Source: an uncultured Clostridium sp.
GTDB lineage: Bacteria; Bacillota_I; Bacilli_A; RF39; UBA660
Assembly: GCA_947427095.1 (NCBI GenBank)
Contig: CANEGO010000001.1
Span: 1-64,000, forward strand
Direction: 5' to 3'
DNA: 64,000 nt
In this document: in pieces, positions 58,937 to 64,000 of the stretch
Layout of the letters: the number at the start of each line of letters is the position of its first letter
Position numbering within the stretch: the first letter of the stretch is position 1
Made by a program: the position numbers and the translations under genes
The notes under the pieces: generated by a model
Told to the model about the DNA's origin: nothing
The model's input: only the letters and a program-made list of their open reading frames with translations
Databases searched by the model: none

Positions 58937-59770
58937 TTAGTTTTGAATCTTGTATGCCTTTACTACATTTTTAAGCAAGCAAGAAACCGTCATTGGTCCT
59001 ACTCCACCAGGAACCGGAGTAATTAAAGAAGCTTTCTTACTAACTTCCTCAAAATCAACGTCTCCACATAATAAATTACCTTCTTTATTTATCCCGACGT
59101 CTATTACCACTGCACCTTCTTTTACCATATCCTTAGTAATTAGGTTTGGATGGCCAGCAGCAACTATTAATACGTCAGCTTTAGTAGTATAATTTTTAAT
59201 ATCTAAACTTTTAGAGTGGCAAACACTTAAAGTAGCATCTTCCTTTAATAAAAGTTGCATAAGTGGTTTACCTACCAAGTTACTTCTTCCAACTAAACAA
59301 ACATTTTTTGTTGCAAGATCAACTTTATATGCTTTTAAAAGTTCCATTACCCCAAGCGGTGTACATGGTACTAAACAATCATTTTCTAAAACTAAATTTC
59401 CAACGTTTTGGTAGGTTAATCCATCAACGTCTTTTATCGGATTGATTTCATTTATTATTTTACCCTCATCAAAACCATCAGGTAGTGGAAGTTGAACTAA
59501 TATACCGTTTACACTAATGTCATTATTAAGTCTTTTTATTTCATTTATAACTAAATCTTCAGAAATCGTATCATTAAATTTTATATGTTCAAACCTTATT
59601 CCTACGTCTTCGCATGCCTTTTTCTTATTTTTTATATAAACCTGGCTTGCTTTATTGTCCCCTATTTGAATAACCGCAAGACAAGGCATTATTTTTTCTT
59701 CCGAAATTAACTTTTTAACCTGCTTTCTTATATCAAAACTTACTTTTGTTCCATCAATTATATCTTTCAT
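58937..59770 (-). CDS. folD: methylenetetrahydrofolate dehydrogenase/cyclohydrolase
   Basis: [50 protein letters not shown]. Confidence 0.98.
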   Translation of the reverse strand: MKDIIDGTKVSFDIRKQVKKLISEEKIMPCLAVIQIGDNKASQVYIKNKKKACEDVGIRFEHIKFNDTISEDLVINEIKRLNNDISVNGILVQLPLPDGFDEGKIINEINPIKDVDGLTYQNVGNLVLENDCLVPCTPLGVMELLKAYKVDLATKNVCLVGRSNLVGKPLMQLLLKEDATLSVCHSKSLDIKNYTTKADVLIVAAGHPNLITKDMVKEGAVVIDVGINKEGNLLCGDVDFEEVSKKASLITPVPGGVGPMTVSCLLKNVVKAYKIQN

Positions 59771-61001
59771 AATTCACCTTCTCGTATATAGGATTTTTAT
59801 CACACAATGCCTTAACCCTTAACATTAAATCTCTTTTTATTCTTTCATCTTCTCCATTATGAAGACAAGTAGAAATTATTTTACCAACTTCAACAAAATC
59901 TTTTTCCTTAAATCCACGACTTGTCATTGCAGCACTGCCAAGCCTTATTCCACTTGTTATAAAGGGAGTTGTAGAATCATAAGGAATCATATTTTTATTA
60001 CAGGTTATCCCAACTTCTTCAAGCATTTTTTCAGCTTCTTTTCCAGTCATGTTAACCGATTTTTTAACATCGATTAAAATCAAATGATTATCCGTTCCGT
60101 TGGTTATCACTTTAAAACCTTCTAGTTTTAAAACGTCACTTAAAACTTTTGCGTTTTTAATAACCTGTTTTTGATAATTAATAAAATCAAGGGACATAGC
60201 CTCTGCAAAACAGACAGCCTTAGCTGCAATAACATGCTCTAAAGGTCCTCCTTGAATACCAGGAAAAACAGTTTTATCAATTTTTTTAGATAACTCCTCA
60301 TTGTTAGTTAAAATAATTCCTCCCCTAGGTCCCCTTAATGTTTTATGGGTAGTTGAAGTTACAACGTCCGCAAACTTGCATGGATTTTGATGAAGACCCG
60401 CTGCAACAAGTCCAGCAATATGGGCCATATCAACCATAAGATAAGCTCCACACTCATTAGCTATATCTTTAAACTCGGCAAAATCAATTTTTCTTGAGTA
60501 AGAAGATGCTCCCGCAACAATAAGTTTTGGTTTTTCCTTTAAAGCTATTTTCCTTACCATATCATAATTAATTTGCCCTGTTTCCTTATCAACGTCATAA
60601 GATATAAAATTATAGTCCATACCACTAAAAGATAAATCACTACCATGGGTTAAATGCCCACCAGAATTAAGGTTCATTCCAAGAACTTTATCGCCCCTTT
60701 TTAAAAGCGTTCTATATACAGCCATATTCGCTGATGAACCCGAATGAGGTTGTACGTTTGCATACTTTACTCCAAATAACTTCTTTGCGTTATTAATGGC
60801 GATTTTTTCTATTTCATCTATGAATTCACAACCACCATAATATCTTTTTTCTGGGTATCCTTCTGCATATTTATTAGTAAGAACACTTCCTTGTGCCTTA
60901 AGTACGTTTTCGCTAACAAAATTTTCCGAAGCAATTAACTCTATTGTATTTTGCTGTCTTTTTTTCTCTTGGTTTATTATTTTAAATATTTCATCAATCA
61001 T
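59754..61001 (-). CDS. glyA: serine hydroxymethyltransferase
   Basis: [58 protein letters not shown]. Confidence 0.98.
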   Translation of the reverse strand: MIDEIFKIINQEKKRQQNTIELIASENFVSENVLKAQGSVLTNKYAEGYPEKRYYGGCEFIDEIEKIAINNAKKLFGVKYANVQPHSGSSANMAVYRTLLKRGDKVLGMNLNSGGHLTHGSDLSFSGMDYNFISYDVDKETGQINYDMVRKIALKEKPKLIVAGASSYSRKIDFAEFKDIANECGAYLMVDMAHIAGLVAAGLHQNPCKFADVVTSTTHKTLRGPRGGIILTNNEELSKKIDKTVFPGIQGGPLEHVIAAKAVCFAEAMSLDFINYQKQVIKNAKVLSDVLKLEGFKVITNGTDNHLILIDVKKSVNMTGKEAEKMLEEVGITCNKNMIPYDSTTPFITSGIRLGSAAMTSRGFKEKDFVEVGKIISTCLHNGEDERIKRDLMLRVKALCDKNPIYEKVNYERYN

Positions 61002-61012
61002 AACTTAGCCTC

Positions 61013-64000
61013 CTATATCTCTATAAATTTATTTAGTTTTATAGAATATATGAATTTTTTTATCTCTTTAGCGCCAAATATTTGTTTTACCCCTATTTCG
61101 TATAAATTTAATTGAACTTTATATCTTTCTACCAAATCATTTAATTTATCTACATCATCTGTTTTATAATCAACTATGTAATACGTATCATCTTTAATAA
61201 ATAATAAATCAATTATTCCTTCTACTAATATTTGAGAATCATCTAAAGACTCGTCATATAAAGATGCTGGTGCCAAAAAAGATAATCTTTTTTCTTTATA
61301 TATTATATCACTAGTTAACAATAAATCATAAATATCAGAAGTTAGATATGCAAATATATTGTCAAGTTTTATTAATTTTCTTTCTTTAAGAGAGATACTA
61401 CCGTTATTAACTAGTCTTAATAACTCCTCTTCTAAAGTATCAATCGTGTATTTTTTTATAGGGAGCATTTCAAATATTTTGTGATATAGAGTACCAATAT
61501 TAGTATGATTTAAACCATCTTTCATAAAGTCAGGTTTAACTTTATATATTTTATCATGACTTTTTATGTCACTAACACTTTTATATAATGGTACACCTAT
61601 AAAATTACTTTCATAATTGAACGAAGATAACTTATTATATAAAGTTACATCAAACGTTTCCTTAATTTTCTTTTCTTCTTCTTCAAATTCTTTTTCATTT
61701 ATTAAAGAAGAATCCACTATTTTTGTATCAATTACAGAATCACTTTCAAATATCTTTGGTAATAAAGGGCACATATCTCTTAATTCATCACAAGACTTAT
61801 TTCTTAATAAACATGGTAATAGTATTTCTAAATAATTATTAACACCACTTAAATATATACCAGATATATTTTTTAAATTACCCATTTTAGCTACTACGTT
61901 AGATAATTTATTGCTTAAGTTTTTAGTATAACCAGTTATTATTAATTTTTCTTTGGCACGTGTTAACGCTACATAAAGAATTCTGAGTTCTTCCGATAAC
62001 ATTTTTCGCTTTTCCATATCTTTAAATAATAGTAACGGAAAAGAGCTTTTCTTAGAAAAATTATCTATGTTTCTAATCATAAACGCGATTCCTAAATCAT
62101 CATTAATCATTAAGCCCGAATTTAAATCTTTAAAATTAAATTTACTTCCAGTTTCACTTAATATAACTACCGGATACTCTAATCCCTTTGATTTATGAAT
62201 GGTTGTTATTAATACGTTATCTCCTTCTTTTAATGGATTAATGCCTTCTAGTGACCCTTTATTTTTAATTATATTTTCAATATAATTAATAAACTCACTT
62301 AAACTAGATGAGGTATTACTCTCAAAATTAATTGCATGACTTATCATATGAGTTAAATTTTTATGAACTTCCACTCCATTTTTATAAGCGGATAAAACTG
62401 GAATCATATTAAATTTATTAAGTACCACACTTATTAGTGAAGATACGCTATTGTTTAATGAATAATCTTTTAATGATTTTAAGTCGTTAAATAAACTAAT
62501 TATTTCTTTATCATCACTTTTTATTAAAGAATCATATAAACTAACGTACTTATTTTCTCTTCTTAAATTCGCTACTAAATCTAAATCAATGTTTAATAAA
62601 TCAGAATTAATAACACTTAAAAAAGCTACATCATCATATGGATTATTAATTATTTTTAATAAGTTAATTAATAATTTAATCTCATAATTATCAAAGTATA
62701 AGCTAGATGATAAAGAGTATACACTTATACCTCTTTTATTTAATGCCTTAATGTATAAACTACTATGCTTCATACTCCTAAGCAATATTGATATATCACT
62801 AGCCTTTATATCTCTCCATAAGTTATTTTTGTTATCATAAACTTGCCTTTTATCTTTAATTAATTTCTTTATTTTTTCTGCTACTAAAATAGCTTCTTTT
62901 TGATAACTGGTTAGGTCTTCCTCTTCTTCTAAATCATCCAAAGTATCTACATAAACTTCTTCTGGCCTGCAAGCGTCATCATTTATTATGCATACTTCTG
63001 TTTCAAGGTCCTTTCCATCTTCAAAAGATGCACCTAAATATAAGAATTCATCCCCATTATAATCTACTTCACCAAAATCATTAGACATTGTGTTTTCAAA
63101 AATGAAGTTACAAAAATCTAATACTTCTTTTCTACTTCTAAAATTCTTTGATAAGGTAATTAATCTTGGAAAGCCATCTTTACTAGCATTAGCTTTATCT
63201 TTGTTAAATATATGAGGGCAAGCACTTCTAAATCTATATATACTTTGCTTTACATCTCCAACAATAAACAAATTAGAATTATCTTTTGATATTGAATTAA
63301 AGATAATATTTTGTAAATTGTTAGTATCTTGATATTCATCTATTAATATTTCTTCATATCTTTTAGATATTTCTTTAGCAAGATGTGTTTTATTATCATC
63401 TTTAATTAATAATTTCACACAAAAATGTGCTATGTCATTAAACGTATATGAGTTTATTTTTCGTTTTTCCTTTAAAAGTTCTTTTTCATATAGTAATACT
63501 ATTTCAAATAAGCTTTCTAACATATCACCGCAAAGTTTTTGCTCTTCGTTATATATATCTTCATTAATGTATTTATATTCTTCTAAAGTCTTATTAATAA
63601 ATGTTTTAAAATCTTCTCGTACAGATTTATATTTTATTATCTCCTCATCACAAGCATGGCCCTTTGGAGTACTAAATCTATCGAAGCTTATTAATTTTAA
63701 ATTCTGTGATAACGTATTAAAATCATTGGAATTAATAATTTTATTCATATAATTAATTTCTATATTCGCAAGACTAATACTCTTATTATACAAAAAAGGA
63801 TCAATTTTTAAGTCTTCTACAATATCTTCATATAATTTTTTAAACGAATTTACTTTACTAAAAATATTTTCAAATATTAACCTTTTATAAAAATCATTTT
63901 TATAATTATCTAACGCCTTATTTATGAACGTTTGTTTATCAGGTAAAGTATCCAAATAATCGCTTATCTTTAAAACGGTGTCCTTAATTAAATCATTATT
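61013..64000 (-). CDS. addA: ATP-dependent nuclease subunit AddA, truncated by the window edge
   Basis: LIDEYQDTNNLQNIIF; VGDVKQSIYRFRSACP; TIHKSKGLEYPVVIL; VALTRAKEKLIITG; C-terminal nuclease VDYKTD; frame open to base 64000. Confidence 0.93.
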   Translation of the reverse strand, partial: NNDLIKDTVLKISDYLDTLPDKQTFINKALDNYKNDFYKRLIFENIFSKVNSFKKLYEDIVEDLKIDPFLYNKSISLANIEINYMNKIINSNDFNTLSQNLKLISFDRFSTPKGHACDEEIIKYKSVREDFKTFINKTLEEYKYINEDIYNEEQKLCGDMLESLFEIVLLYEKELLKEKRKINSYTFNDIAHFCVKLLIKDDNKTHLAKEISKRYEEILIDEYQDTNNLQNIIFNSISKDNSNLFIVGDVKQSIYRFRSACPHIFNKDKANASKDGFPRLITLSKNFRSRKEVLDFCNFIFENTMSNDFGEVDYNGDEFLYLGASFEDGKDLETEVCIINDDACRPEEVYVDTLDDLEEEEDLTSYQKEAILVAEKIKKLIKDKRQVYDNKNNLWRDIKASDISILLRSMKHSSLYIKALNKRGISVYSLSSSLYFDNYEIKLLINLLKIINNPYDDVAFLSVINSDLLNIDLDLVANLRRENKYVSLYDSLIKSDDKEIISLFNDLKSLKDYSLNNSVSSLISVVLNKFNMIPVLSAYKNGVEVHKNLTHMISHAINFESNTSSSLSEFINYIENIIKNKGSLEGINPLKEGDNVLITTIHKSKGLEYPVVILSETGSKFNFKDLNSGLMINDDLGIAFMIRNIDNFSKKSSFPLLLFKDMEKRKMLSEELRILYVALTRAKEKLIITGYTKNLSNKLSNVVAKMGNLKNISGIYLSGVNNYLEILLPCLLRNKSCDELRDMCPLLPKIFESDSVIDTKIVDSSLINEKEFEEEEKKIKETFDVTLYNKLSSFNYESNFIGVPLYKSVSDIKSHDKIYKVKPDFMKDGLNHTNIGTLYHKIFEMLPIKKYTIDTLEEELLRLVNNGSISLKERKLIKLDNIFAYLTSDIYDLLLTSDIIYKEKRLSFLAPASLYDESLDDSQILVEGIIDLLFIKDDTYYIVDYKTDDVDKLNDLVERYKVQLNLYEIGVKQIFGAKEIKKFIYSIKLNKFIEI

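Noticed and set aside
61013-64000. addA as a pseudogene (missing N-terminal helicase motif)
   Set aside because: The frame stays open to base 64000, so the N-terminus is simply beyond the window.

Overview
This is a low-GC Firmicutes/Mollicutes-like chromosome segment carrying one apparently complete HK97-fold siphovirus prophage (~35 kb, about 3011-38028), flanked by host genes. Every convincing prophage gene is on the minus strand. In transcription order they are: small orphan ORF, large serine recombinase, ArpU-like regulator, SNF2 helicase, C5-MTase, Gp157-like, a lipoprotein moron, primase/helicase, VRR-NUC, amidoligase/GGCT/Zn-ribbon cassette, HNH, ParB-MTase, terminase, portal, protease, capsid, head-tail genes, gpG/gpGT tail chaperone, tape measure, Dit, Tal, DUF859-like/FnIII protein, three tandem collar-domain proteins, holin-like proteins and amidase/LysM endolysin. 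The host side (38.0-64 kb) has two tRNA genes, mutM, polA, pheT-pheS with a Phe T-box, frr, tsf, rpsB, priA, an Smr protein, folD, glyA and a 5'-truncated addA. Most notable observations: (1) a 12-bp direct repeat GAACATCCCCTT at both ends of the prophage; rejoining the flanks at this repeat rebuilds an intrinsic terminator for the tRNA operon, and the phage carries its own terminator just inside attR; (2) a G10 tract inside the -35/-10 spacer of a secreted-protein gene, a candidate phase-variable promoter; (3) a canonical A_AAA_AAC -1 frameshift site in the tail chaperone gene, with an unannotated downstream T ORF; (4) an amidoligase/GGCT/Zn-ribbon cassette of unknown function; (5) a terminator-bounded lipoprotein moron; (6) 11-bp helically phased repeats upstream of the integrase and at a candidate late promoter. 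All calls come from reading the sequence and the supplied translations; no database search was run.
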